Assembly (NCBI GenBank): GCA_905160935.1
Contig: CAJHZI010000596.1
Span: forward strand, 84,501 to 148,500
Source of the DNA: Enchytraeus crypticus
Lineage: Eukaryota > Annelida > Clitellata > Enchytraeida > Enchytraeidae
Length of the DNA stretch: 64,000 nucleotides
Reading direction: 5' to 3'
Part shown: positions 1 through 12,189 of the stretch, piece by piece
How positions within the stretch are numbered: position 1 is the first letter of the stretch
Layout of the letters: each line of letters opens with the position of its first letter
The notes under the pieces: generated by a model
Databases searched by the model: none
What the model was told of the DNA's origin: nothing
What the model saw: the letters and a program-made list of their open reading frames with translations, nothing else
Position numbers and translations under genes: made by a program

Positions 1-130
1 GACTAACGCATAGTCTAACAGACTAACTAATAGTCTAACAGACTAACTCATAGTCTAACAGAGTAACACTAACTGACGTCCCTGACATCATCCTTGTATG
101 AGGAAACGGACGTTAAACCTTTATTTGTTA
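1..130 (+). repeat. Short tandem repeat plus L2/CR1-like LINE 3' tail
   Basis: Positions 1-68 are about three copies of a roughly 24-bp unit built on GACTAAC..ATAGTCTAACA. From about 77 the sequence matches the 3' ends of the LINE copies at 48860-48910 and 59255-59310 (CCCTGACATCATCC, GAGGAAACGGACGTTAAACC, then a TTAT-rich tail). I read it as a severely truncated 3' end of that LINE family. Confidence 0.6.
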
Positions 131-591
131 TATTTATTATTATAACTCTGCCTAAAATACCCCGACTTGACACGATTCACCCACGCTACTCGTAAATACG
201 TGCACTATGATTCGATACATTTTACTTAATACATATAATGTTTTAAGCAAAATACATTACAATTAATGCATTAACAGCAAACATGTATGTATATAATTAC
301 AATAAAAGAAATTTGTAAGATTTAGTAATATTATAGTTTATTACACAGAAAAATACAATATCTGCATAGCAGCTGCCTCCATATTAGCCAAATGTTCAGC
401 AAAATTCATGACACAGCTACTTTAAAATAGCTTGAATTTTCCTTTTAAAATTTGGTAACTATTTTCAACTTGCTAAATTTACAAGCAGTTTCGTAGTGTG
501 AATTTTGGCTACAGATGGAAAGCTTTAGAACCAGTATTGAGTTTGCTATCATAAATCGTACAGTGTTTACTATTTATCATTCTCTTTACAG

Positions 592-630
592 CTTACGCGC
601 TGATGTTCAAACTCGGACGGACTCTGGAAG
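592..630 (+). CDS. Probable small exon, CRAL-TRIO-like gene
   Basis: A 39-nt exon sits between a strong pyrimidine tract with ACAG and a GAAG|GTTGTA donor. It reads YALMFKLGRTLE in a frame that enters needing two bases and leaves with one. That phase matches the exon at 1184. The residues fit the strand before the W.LIK motif of a CRAL-TRIO domain. It is very short, so the call depends on the neighbouring exon. Confidence 0.35.
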
Positions 631-867
631 GTTGTATATAATATTTCTATCCTATTAAATAATGCCCTCAATTTCAGCAATAATGTTAGCATCCATTAAG
701 CATAACTAAGACAGCAATTGCTATGGTTACAATCTCATCAATTGATTTAGTAAATACAGTTCAAAATCACTTCACATTTCAATGGAACAGCTACCACCCA
801 AGAGAACCAAGATATTCTTGTGAACCGGAAACAGATGTTGAAATGAGCTTTCCTTAACTAAAGTCTT

Positions 868-1206
868 GAAGTTTCGATAAAACGTTTGTGAACGTTGAAC
901 TAAAACTATTTACCGTTGTTTGAGCTCTGATAAACACGTTCATGAACGCTGACTTTTTCTTATTTACAGTTGTATGGATTCTGATAAAGACGTACAAGAA
1001 CGCTGAACTTTTCTTATTCACAATTGTCTAGACTCTAATAAAGACGTTCATGAACACTGAACTTTTCTTATTTACAGTCATTAGGGCTCTGATAAAACGT
1101 TCATGAACGCTGAACTTTTCACATTTACAGTTGTCTGGACCCTGCTAAAACGTTCATGAACGCTGAACTTTTCTTATTTACAGTTGTCTGGGCACTGATA
1201 AAGACG
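868..1206 (+). repeat. 53-56 bp minisatellite made of a 3' splice acceptor plus exon start
   Basis: About seven units, spaced 53-56 bp (GTTCATGAAC-type core at about 882, 938, 992, 1046, 1099, 1152 and 1206). Most contain a pyrimidine-rich CTTTTCTTATTTACAG followed by TTGTCTGG..TCTGATAAA. The last unit is the real start of the exon at 1184, so the others are acceptor-like copies of it. GTTCATGAAC is also a perfect palindrome repeated at the same spacing. Confidence 0.8.
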
Positions 1207-1317
1207 TTCATGAACGCTGACCAGACGAAGAAGACGCATGTAGTAAATCGTACAACAGTTCTTAACTACATAGCAGAGGATCAACTGCTACCACACATGA
1301 TCAAACAGAAGAAATAG
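1184..1317 (+). CDS. CRAL-TRIO domain C-terminal exon (MOSPD2-like), truncated
   Basis: The exon follows acceptor TTATTTACAG and reads VWALIKTFMNADQTKKT, then HVVNRTTVLNYIAEDQ, then LLPHMIKQKK and TAG. W.LIK....K..FV.....V..YI....LP.HMGG is the usual end of a CRAL-TRIO lipid-binding domain, as in MOSPD2-type proteins. Here the sequence leaves the family pattern right after HM: the expected GG is missing, IKQKK and a stop follow, and I see no GT donor. It could be a natural C-terminus, a decayed gene or a retained-intron reading. Upstream exons are outside the window or unrecognised. The exon's own start is repeated about six times in the upstream array. Confidence 0.4.
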
Positions 1318-3685
1318 GAAATCACACGAGCTGACAACCGCCATCTTGACTGAAGAAACAAAATGACAACATAATTTAACGTCAATATTTCCCAACCATG
1401 AGAGAATAATTTATTTATTGATAATTATTTGAGTTATTACAAGAAAAGCATAATATAACTGGCAGTGTAATAATTAGCAGTAAAAGTATTAATTAAACTA
1501 CTCGATAACCATTCATTTAACTGGTATAATATCTACTAAATGTTATTTTGCTAACAATATGTTAGATGATATTATCGCAGTAACATTCAGCCAGTAACAC
1601 TGCAAATATAACTAAAACATAAAGGAATATCTCTTCTAGATTATATCTATACATGTACAAGCATATCTGCTTATCCAGCTCCGCATATTATAATATACTC
1701 ACTATTCAACCCAAATAAAATCACAATTATTCCTGAGTGTCTCGTTTCGAAACTGAAAATCGATAAAAAAACAACTGAGCGCTACTGCCGTTCAATATGC
1801 CGCCAATATCGAGCACTGTGAAGTCAAAGGTTAACCGCGAAGTCAAAGGTTAACTGCTAAGTCAAAGGTAAACTGCTAAGACTAAAACAAAACATTGTTT
1901 AATTGGTACGAATTAAAAAACTCCTTCAAGATCACTCAGTAATGTAACAAGAAGTTACAATTTCTGGTAATATATCGAATGTAAGAATATATATCATGAT
2001 AGTTACTGTAGTGCGACCAGGCAACTAACTACGTTTACTAAAACAATTATGATTAACAGTTATACAAAACTGTACAATCATTCTCATTTAGACATAATCG
2101 CATAGTCATCATTAACAGACTTTTATGAAAATAGCACATTCATCAATAATATATATTTAGTCAGAAATGTTCATAGAGCTAAAGGCTACATTAGACTTTT
2201 GTGACGATATCAACCATTTCGTCAGTGGAGTGCTCCTACTGAGCGAGAAAGCAGACTATAGACAGAAGTATGATCTTGGACTCTCCACTTGGGGAACACG
2301 AGAGAGAGAGAGAGAGAAAGAGAGATTCGTATATCGTCCTTAATTTAGTCATAACAAATAATTATATAATTCAATAGTTGTAATTCTAACAGTTAGTGAG
2401 AATGCTGTTTTATCATGCAATCAGAACGAAAAGGATTTTCTTAAAGAAAATAGAATATACAACCACCCGCAGAAATCAAATAGCCAATAAAAAAGCTTAG
2501 CTTTATAATTATACTTTTAGGTTTTCTAATACTAACACTGCACAACAAAGGCACCACACTCAACAGGTTAAATTTTTTATAAAACTAACGCAACTAGTTG
2601 TAAAATGTCACTGCAACACAAATCTCTCTAGATATTTTTCGGCAAACAATATAATTTGAATTTTAGATAGATATCTTCGTATTAAGTACGACATCAAACA
2701 GCATCATGTCCAGAAAACCGTGAAACAGCCGGTAGGACACTGCCAAAGATTAAGATAGTCCATTTATAGCAACTCAATTTTACTTTATAGGTGCTAAGGT
2801 TTAATTCTCTAATGAAAAAGAAACTAATTATGCTTGTATTCATTAATTAGTAATAATTAACTGTCGCTCATACGTTAGTAAAATTGATTAGCTATCAATA
2901 TACTTTTTAAAAAAGGATTTAGAATCATTTTACAAAATTCAAACGATATTGAACCCTAAGACTCGTTAAGCTATTAAAGTCCAGTAATAACTATCCTAGT
3001 AAAAAAATTATTATGTAAACAAATCTTTCTTATGCACTTATGTCAATTAACTTTACTGAACTTCAAAAAGATATGGCCCGTTTACTCTTACTCCAATTTC
3101 GTCGGAGACGGAGAAAATTGATAATATATAGGTTAAGTGATGAACGTTCAAATGGAATTAAATGAAATAGCATAATTAAAATGGCCGCAGTTTAGGAGCT
3201 TTCTGATATGCGAATAGCAAATATCAAATAAAATACGTGTCATACTATAATTACTACTATGGGACGTCGCCACGCAACAGTCTTTGTAAGTACAGTCCTC
3301 ATTAACAATTATCAACAGTGATAATAATATTATAATATAGTATAATATAATATAAATTCACTGCCCATTCAGCGCTACTGTGGCATTTTGCATGGAGCGG
3401 CGCTTTATAAATATACTTTATATTAATATTACTAATATAATATACAATAATCCCGACCCTACTAAATTGAGATTCTAGGGAAGATGACGATGAAGAAAGT
3501 GATTATAATATTTACGTAATCATCATTATCTTCCCGTGTAAATCTCCTTTCATCATCAGTATAGAAACGCCCAGTTAATCTGCCACATGGCTAGAAGACA
3601 GTGTTTGCTAGAAGACAGTGTTTGTTAGAAGACAGTGTTTGTTAGAAGACAGTGTTTGTTATAAGCAGAGTCTGTATAAGAGAAT
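1318..3685. other. Intergenic, repeat fragments only
   Basis: No coding exon recognised. It contains a triplicated GTCAAAGGTTAAC-type unit (about 1825-1880), a short (GA)n run at 2303-2325, and a GCGCTTTATAAATATACTT repeat (about 3385-3450) that recurs near 13575. AATAAA at about 1714 could end the + strand CRAL-TRIO transcript. The segment lies between convergent transcription units. I looked on the minus strand for a PUFD-domain exon and saw none. Confidence 0.5.
3590..3660 (-). repeat. 17-bp minisatellite, 4 copies, just downstream of BCOR stop
   Basis: Four near-identical copies of (C/T)TAGAAGACAGTGTTTG, 17 bp each. On the transcribed (minus) strand each copy reads CAAACACTGTCTTCTAG, a pyrimidine tract ending in AG, so it resembles a 3' splice acceptor. 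It lies 26-96 bp 3' of the BCOR stop codon, in the 3' UTR or in an unrecognised last intron. Confidence 0.7.
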
Positions 3686-3801
3686 TCAAGTGGTTTCATC
3701 GTTTTCCAAATATCGTTCATTCATTTCAAATGTAATTCCACCATTCGCTAGTTCATTGTCTTCAGGTACATCAGCTAGAATGCCACAATCATCTGCATTA
3801 T
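3686..3801 (-). CDS. BCOR: BCOR-like exon 12, acidic C-terminus and stop
   Basis: It starts after TAATTTGCAG in matching phase and reads [20 protein letters not shown], then [18 protein letters not shown], then TGA (3688-3686). The acidic composition matches the acidic stretch that precedes PUFD in vertebrate BCOR. No clear GT donor follows, so the protein appears to end here. An alternative, weaker possibility is a donor at GAT|GTACCT leading to an exon I did not recognise. Confidence 0.65.
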
Positions 3802-3870
3802 CTGCAAATTACAATTATAAAATATCCATTTACCTACATGTATATCGACGAGTTGTTAATTTCTAGTCTA

Positions 3871-3931
<61 letters not shown>

Positions 3932-4811
3932 GTATGCATGTAAGTATGTACGTATTTATGAATGTAAGTATGTATGTATGTATGTATGTATGTATGTATG
4001 TATGTATGTATGGATGTATGTAAGTATGTATGCATATGATCTGTAGCACAGAAATTCTCAACTTCTTCCAAAATCCGATTTTTGTCAAGTCTACGGCGGA
4101 ATTACAAATTGATAGCTGATGTCATCTACCAAAACGATCCACTTAGCTATACAAATAAATAGGCCTGCACAATTTTGTACATCTCAACAAATAAGAAACA
4201 ATAAGAAAAGTATATTACAGCCACACTTAGGATCTCGAGCGTTGGTAAGGGGTTGTTTTTATAAAGCAGATATTCTGAGATCTATACCCAGTTGCAACTC
4301 GCAATGCTTCATAGCTCACAACGAATTGGATGCCGTCAATATTCTGAGTGAGTTTCAGAGCAACAGAGATTTGAAATTACCAGTAACTGCACGTGAACAC
4401 TGAGAAAGACTAAAATCTACAAGGAAGTCCTAATGATTGAAGACTTACATCGATCATATTAAATAATTAGTTTATTAATTCTGTGGTTTTGACAAGAAGA
4501 ATATCCTAATCAATGCATAAGCTAAATGATAAATTATAACAATTACCACTCCAGTCTGGCGCCATATCCCAGGCAGTCTCTCCATCTCTATAAGTATCAC
4601 CATAGCGATCTACCAAGTGAGCTTGACCAATATAATAGAATAGAATGTGTATAATATAATATAATAGAATATAATATAACATAATATAATATAACATAAT
4701 ATAACATAGTATAAAATAATATAATATAATATAATATAATGCAATATAATATAATTAATGTAATATAATATAATATAATATTATATTATATAATATAATG
4801 TAATATAATAT

Positions 4812-4844
<33 letters not shown>

Positions 4845-7800
4845 CCCTTAAATCCCAGTTTAACCAGGGTCGGGATACAAATAGAAATAATGTAATATAA
4901 TATATAATATAATATTATAGTAATAATATTATATAATAGTAATAAAATTATTATTATATAGTAATAATATTATTAGTAATAATATAGGTTTAGTGTCCAT
5001 TTCCTTATCCAACGATTATGTCAGGGACGTCCCCACAGCACACTTCACTGCAGATCAATTCACCCAGACCAATCTGCAAAAGAAATGTGCCGAGGAGAAG
5101 TAAGGTCCTAAACAAAAGCCAGTCAGGTGATCAAAAAATGATATAATATAATACAATATCATCATCATCATCATCCTCCCTTGAATTCCAGTTCAAATAT
5201 ATATAAATAAAAAATATAAATATAAATAAAAAATTAAAAATTTAAATATAATGCAATATAATATAATATAATATAGCAGACATATTGTCATATACACTAG
5301 TAATATTTTTGATAGGCCGATAGATACTGTAGATATACTAAAATGAACGAGAGGAGGTAAATTGTTTCATAAGTGGAAAGATTGTCATAGGCACATTAAA
5401 ATAATACATACGACAATAGATTGTCACATAAACAAGATAAATTGTTTGAGTAGCAGACAGATTGTCATAGAGGCACATTAAAGCTACTGTGATGCAGACA
5501 AGATGACCTCTAATAAAAGCCTACTTCTGATAAAAGCCTACCTCTGATAAAAGCCTACCTCTGATAAAAGCCTACCTCTGATAACAGCCTATCTCTGATA
5601 ACAGCCTACCTCTGATAACAGCCTATCTCTGATAACAGCCTATCTATGATAAAAGCGTACCTCTGATAAAGCCTACCACCGATAAAAGCCTACCTCTGAT
5701 AAAAGCCTAACTTTGATAAAAGTCTACCTCTGATAAAAGCTTACCTCTGATAAAAGCCTACCTCTGATAAAAGCCTGCCTCTGATAAAAGCCTGCCTCCA
5801 ATAAAAGCCTACCTCCGATAAGAGCCTACCACTGATAACAAACATCCTACCTCTGATAAAATCCTACCTCTGATAAAAGCCTACCTCTGATAAAAGCCTA
5901 CCTCTGATAAAAGGCTACCTCTGATACATGCCTACCTCTGATAAAAGCCTACATCTGATAAAAGTCTAACTTTGATAAAAGTCTACCTCTGATAAAAGCC
6001 TACCTCACATAAAAGCCTACCTCTGATAAAAGCCTACCTCTGATAAAAGCCTACCTCTGATAAAAGCCTGCCTCCGATAAAAGCCTACCTCCGATAAAAG
6101 CCTACCTCTGATAAAATCCTACCTCTGATAAAAGCCTACCTCTGATAAATGCCTACCTCTCATAAAAGCCTACCTCTCATAAAAGCCTACCTCTCATAAA
6201 AGCCTACCTCTCATAAAAGCCTTCATGGAGGCAGAGCGAGCCAGACTGTGCACAGTCCTACCGGAGCCAGCAAGCGGCTCCACATCGGCTCCGTGGGTCA
6301 GGAGCAGACGCATCATCATGAGATCATCTCTACCAACCGCCGTGTGGATAGGTCTGTATACACACAGCACAATGAGATATGTGTGGATAACAACAATAAC
6401 AACAATTACAGTGCGACAGTCATCGATGACAACATCGAGCACTATTGAGACAAAATCAAGCCAGCGAGCAAAAAGAAGGTCCAAAAACGGTGTAAATTAC
6501 AAAATCTAGAAAATCAGCCCAAAGTAAAGGATATGTGTGGATAGGTCAGCATACACACAGCACAATGAGATAAATATAATGTGACAGGTCTGAATACACA
6601 CAACACAATGAGATAAATATAATGTGACAGGTCTGAATACACACAACACAATGAGATAAATATAATGTGACAAGTCTGAATATCTACAACACAGTGAGAT
6701 ATGTGTGAATAGGTCTGAATACACACAACACAATGAGGTAAATAGATGTGTGGATAGGTCTGAATACACACAACACAATGAGGTAAATAGATGTGTGGAT
6801 AGGTCTGAATACACACAACACAACGAGATAAATATATGTGTGGATAGGTCTGAATACACATAACACAATGTGACAAATATATGTGTAGACGTTTGTATTC
6901 TCGTCCAAGGTAACGTCAATGAGATGTCAATGCGCTGTCAAGGACACATTATGAAAACATATATCCCCGTTTTTATATCTGCTATACAGTGCTGCCACTC
7001 CAATTCAATATTATTTTACTCCAATTCAATTAAATATTGTCTTCACGTGAACAGAAAAAGGAGTGAAAAGAACCGATTAAAGAGTGTCAACAGATCAAAG
7101 AGATTCAACATATCAAAGAGATGGCAAATAATAATTAGCAACTTTGATTAAATTTCCGAGATATTATTTCTTATACTGTTTAATACTAAACCGAACAATG
7201 ATCGGAGATTTACCTCGTTCCATCAATGGACGAGGCAGCGTTCACATCAGCTCCATAGTGAAGCAAGTAGCGTGCAATGTGCACATTGGTGCCCAGACAG
7301 GCTTCGTGCAGCGGTGAGAACCCAGCGTGATCAACAGCGTTGACGTCAACGTAACCGCTCTCACAGCACCAGACTACGATCTCCTGAGGCAGTGATACAA
7401 ACATAATATAGCAACGATACAACAACGATAACGTTACAATAGCTCCAGACACAATACGCAAAGCCTTAAAAAAGAAGGTACATTGCAGTATATATACGCG
7501 TATATATGTGATAAAGCGGCGGTATCTCCAGATTTAAAACACATTTAATTCAATCTCTCAGACTCTCATTTTAAAAGCTTTTCAAATGAATACAGACCAC
7601 ATCAAATAGTACAGTACAACGGAATTTCATTATTCATTTATCAATAAAATAAAGAAAAGCATATATTTATCAACGAATAAAACCACAACTTGCAATTCTC
7701 ACCTAATATTAAAATAGTATATCATGTTGTACAAACCAGCATTATCAATAAAAGTTTCCCCATTTTCACTGCCTAAGGATGACGATAGAAATATCCAAAA

Positions 7801-10800
7801 TTATAATAGAAATATTATGATGAACTTTCAACTGGATTATATGTACCAAGTAATGTACAGAAATTAAACTGATATCTGTATAATATTTCAGTATATGTCC
7901 GTACAAAAGTATAACAAATTCATAAGTTACTACAGCCATTAATAAAACAATGAAAAATACAGCTTCTCAGTAACTGCCTAAGACAGTGCTTAGAAAACTC
8001 ACGCAGTGTTAGTTTATCTATTCTCAGTGTTCCAGATGTTAGCGAAAGAAATAAAGAAAACTCAAAATGTAGTTCAAAACCACTAAACTAGTAAAAACAC
8101 GCATTATAGTGAAACAAGAGAGAGAGAGAACTATGTTTATTGAAGTACATATACAAGTATACATACAATCACAAGGTCATCAAAGAGGGCATATATACCC
8201 TATCTAGTTGACAGCCAGCAAACACGCAAAAAAAAACAGCCAAACATACATGTACATTTAAAATTAGCAAAAGTTACTAGCGAAAAAGCAGTAACGACTA
8301 ACCGGCGTGCAAGTTCGAAAAACTGTTGTACAACAATTGATGGCATAAAAATGAAATCACAATTATTGAAGCAAGCAACCTAAGTAAAGACAGAAATAGC
8401 ACGATAATTGTCAACATTAAGATATATTTATCATTACAAAATACTAATTAAATGGCTTTTGCATCTCTTGTTGAATAAATTCAAAGATTTACTATTACGA
8501 ATTTCTAAGGGAACATTATTCCAAATCATCACACAATTAAAAATATAAGATTTGAAGAAAAGCTTGCTATTATTAGAAAATATATAATTAGTGCTTGACA
8601 GTCTAGTATTGTAATAACGATTTTGATGGAGAGAATTAATGATGTCACGAATTGCCGTAGACATAATACCGTCAAAATTAATACACTTATAAATTAATTT
8701 ACTTATAGAGAGTATATAGAGTTGAGATACAGGTAAAGTATTGAAATTAGCATATAATTCTTTGACATTACAAAACCTGGATTTATTTTGTAGAGTTCGT
8801 AAAATTCTATTACAGGAATAGTGCAGAGGCTGTAATAACTTAGAGGTTGTTTTTCCATAAATTTCTATACCATATTGAATGCGCGAATAAACAAGAGAAA
8901 AATACAGATTTTTACGGCATCCCTGAGGTATGTAGTCCCTTCGTCTGTAAAACATACCATTTAAGCTATTAACCTTGCTTATTAAAGCATCGATATGATT
9001 GTTAAAAGTAAGGTTCTCATCAATTAGAATGCCCAGAAATTTAGTGATTGAAACTTTACCAATTGAACAATTATTTAATTTAACACACATATCATTTGCC
9101 GTAATGTTTGCACTATCGTCATCTGTAGGAAAAAATAATATATATGCCGACTTGGAACAATTAATTGTTAAACGATTGCAGATAAACCAACGACTAACTT
9201 GTGAGCAAGCCTGGTTAGCTGCCTGGTACAGTTCTTCAAGGTTGCTACCGTGCACAAAAAGATTGGAATCATCAGCAAAAAGTTTTAATGTGGCATTGGT
9301 GCAGGCAAATTGTAAGTCATTAACGTAAATTAAAAACAACAATGGTCCTAATATTGAGCCCTGGGGCACGCCCATTCTGGTATATTTTATATCAGATGGT
9401 ATATCTCCTATTACAGTATATTGCTGTCTGTCGGACAAATATGATTTTAACCAATTATAAGCTATACCACGAATACCATAATTAGATAATTTAAAGAGCA
9501 AGATACCATGGTCGACTGTATCAAAAGCTTTACATAAATCTAAAAACATGCCCATAGTTTTACTTTTCTCGGCATTTTTATTTGTCAGTAAATTGATACA
9601 GCTGAAAAGTGCATCAATTGTGGAATGGCCTTCTCTAAAACCAAACTGGCTGTCAGATAAAGTATTGTTAAAATTAAAGAAATCAACCAGGCGTTTGTAG
9701 ATCACTTTCTCAAAAATTTTGCTCAAGTTATTAAGTAGAGAAATGGGTCTATAATTAGATACATCATGATTACAACCCTTTTTAAAAATAGGAATTACTT
9801 TAGCTAGTTTAAAGCTTGTAGGAAAGAAGCCTTGCTCTAGAGATTTATTCATAATAAAAGTAATTGGGTTGATAATGTATTCAGCACCGAGCTGAAGTAT
9901 TTTACTAGTTATTTTATCATGTCCGGTGGCATTACTTTTATTTAGGCTTTGAATGATATTGAAGATTTCATTATTGATGGCTGGGTATATGAATATAGAA
10001 TTTGGGAAATTTTCAGGAAGGTAAGACTGGTAATCATTAGAATTATTTGGTATTTCATTTGCTAAGTTAATACCGACATTGATAAAGTAGTTGTTAAATT
10101 CATTCGCCATTTGATATTTATCATAAATAAAACCATTTTTAGAGTAAACTCTATCAATAAAATTGTTAGCTATTTTATTTTTGTGGCTAGTGATGTCGTT
10201 AAGATTTTTCCATATATTTTTAGCGGAATTAAATCTTATATTTAATTTATCGCTGAAATATATCTTTCTATAATTTTCTAATTCCTTTTCCACTGATTTC
10301 CGATAGGCACGATATTTATCTTCATCTTCAATACTTTTAGTTTTTTTGAAAAGTAGGTAGAGAGAATTTTTTATTTTGATACGTTTTTTCAATTCCTTTG
10401 ATATCCATGGTTTGTCCTTAAAACTTTTTCGAGACAGTAGAACTAACGGAAAATTGTTATCAATGGCGTTAGTTAAGGTATCAGTTAGGTAGGCGACCGA
10501 CGTGTCTATCTGATCAGAACTATAAATGGGTGTCCAATCGGTAAAAGAAAGTTGATTTTTAAAAGAATTTATAGCCTTTTTAGAGAAAATTCGTGTCGTG
10601 GGTCGATCACAGTAATTTACCCTTTTCTTGTTTGCAGTTATAGCAACAATGTTGGCATAGTGGTCACTAACATCACTTGCCACTGTTAATGACTTAATTC
10701 TACAGCCTTGCACACAATCAATACCAAAATTACAGAATACATGGTCAATAATACTCATTGAATTATTGACACAATGCGTCGGAATAACAGAGAACGGAAC

Positions 10801-12153
10801 AAAGTTCATCGAGAATAATTCATTGACGTATCTCTCAATACATGCAGTAGAACCATATTTTAGTAAATCAATATTCAGGTCACCACATAATATGCTTCTC
10901 TTCGTTGGCTTGTACAGCTTAAGTAAATCAAACAATGAATCAATAAAAATCGGCATTGCTTTACTTGGGTGTCTATAAAATAAAAATATACGAAGTTTGC
11001 CGTTACTGGTAGTTACATCAAGTATAACATATTCCGCAGCATCATCTAGTAACTTGTAGTCATTTGACGAGGCAACAATATTATAAACTATCGATTTATG
11101 AATTAAAACACCAACTCCACCGGCTCTCTGGTTCAGTGGCGGAAAGGAAAGAAAAACATAGTTAGGAAATATATTATCAAAATATGCCAGGTTTGTGGAC
11201 CATATTTCAGATAGTAAAATAATATTAAATTTGTAATCATAAATATCAAGTAAATTTAATAAGTGTAAATAATTGGCATTGAGACTTCTAACATTGATAT
11301 GAAAGATAGCAAAGTTACAAAGTTTAAAAGAGTTCAATAGTTTATTAGAGTCCTCTGGTGAATAAAGGCCTACATGTGAGTTAGTGATAAAATCATCGTT
11401 AATTAAACCATTAAAATTACAAGCCATTATAAAGAGTGAAATGTCGACTATTGTTTGGAGGACCACCATTCTCTGATCGTGATGTTGTCAGGCCACAAAT
11501 CCATGTTAAAAACAAGATCCTTGTATTTAACATCGACTGAGATAAGGAAGGCCGAAGATTTGTACTCCCGCCCGTCCTTAGTCTTTCCAGTCAGCTTTTT
11601 GCAGACAGAATCAGGAATACCGTTATCCTTCAGCAAATCCTTCATATCGTCCTCAGTTGTGTCGATTTGGAGTCTGCCCATAAATATTGATAGTTTCTTG
11701 GGCACAGCTTTGATTTTGCTGTCGGTTTTCTTCCCTGTGTAGGTGATCGATTGGGGCCTCGCCTGGCGGTTAAATCCGCTAGCACCACCTACGCTAGTTA
11801 CTTGTTGACTTGATTTTATAGGTTGAGCAGAAATCGCTGGATTTGGTGAATCAGCTATCTCGGCCCAGCTTCTGCTTTTTGGTGACCTTTCTGGAACATG
11901 GAGGGGAGGAGGGATGCTGATACCTATTGGCGGCGTTGTTTTTAGTTGCCTGATTGTCTCCTCAGCTACTGTTAATCTTATCAGTAGTTTCTTGTTTTCC
12001 TCAAGCAGGTTGTTTACTAGCTCAGAAAACATTGTCTTGACTGACTGTGCCACTATGGGGCCGATAACTTTTCCCAATTCTTCTGAGATTTCCCCACTTC
12101 TGATCGCCTCGGCGAGCTCTTCACCCACTGAGCGTTGTTTGGGCGGCATTATG

Positions 12154-12189
<36 letters not shown>

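Noticed and set aside
3834..4088. Minus-strand [12 protein letters not shown] ORFs
   Set aside because: Pure translation of TATG/TA microsatellites, in two frames at once.
4119..4403. 94-codon + strand ORF in BCOR intron 11
   Set aside because: No recognisable motif, no splice sites fitting a neighbour and opposite strand to the gene; I also checked its complement for a PUFD domain and found stops in all frames.
5505..6207. CRISPR array
   Set aside because: 17-bp units directly adjacent with no spacers, in a eukaryotic intron; it is a minisatellite.
6506..6919. Three overlapping minus-strand ORFs with CVFRPIHT repeats
   Set aside because: They read the acceptor array. Only the final PIHTAV copy belongs to a real exon.
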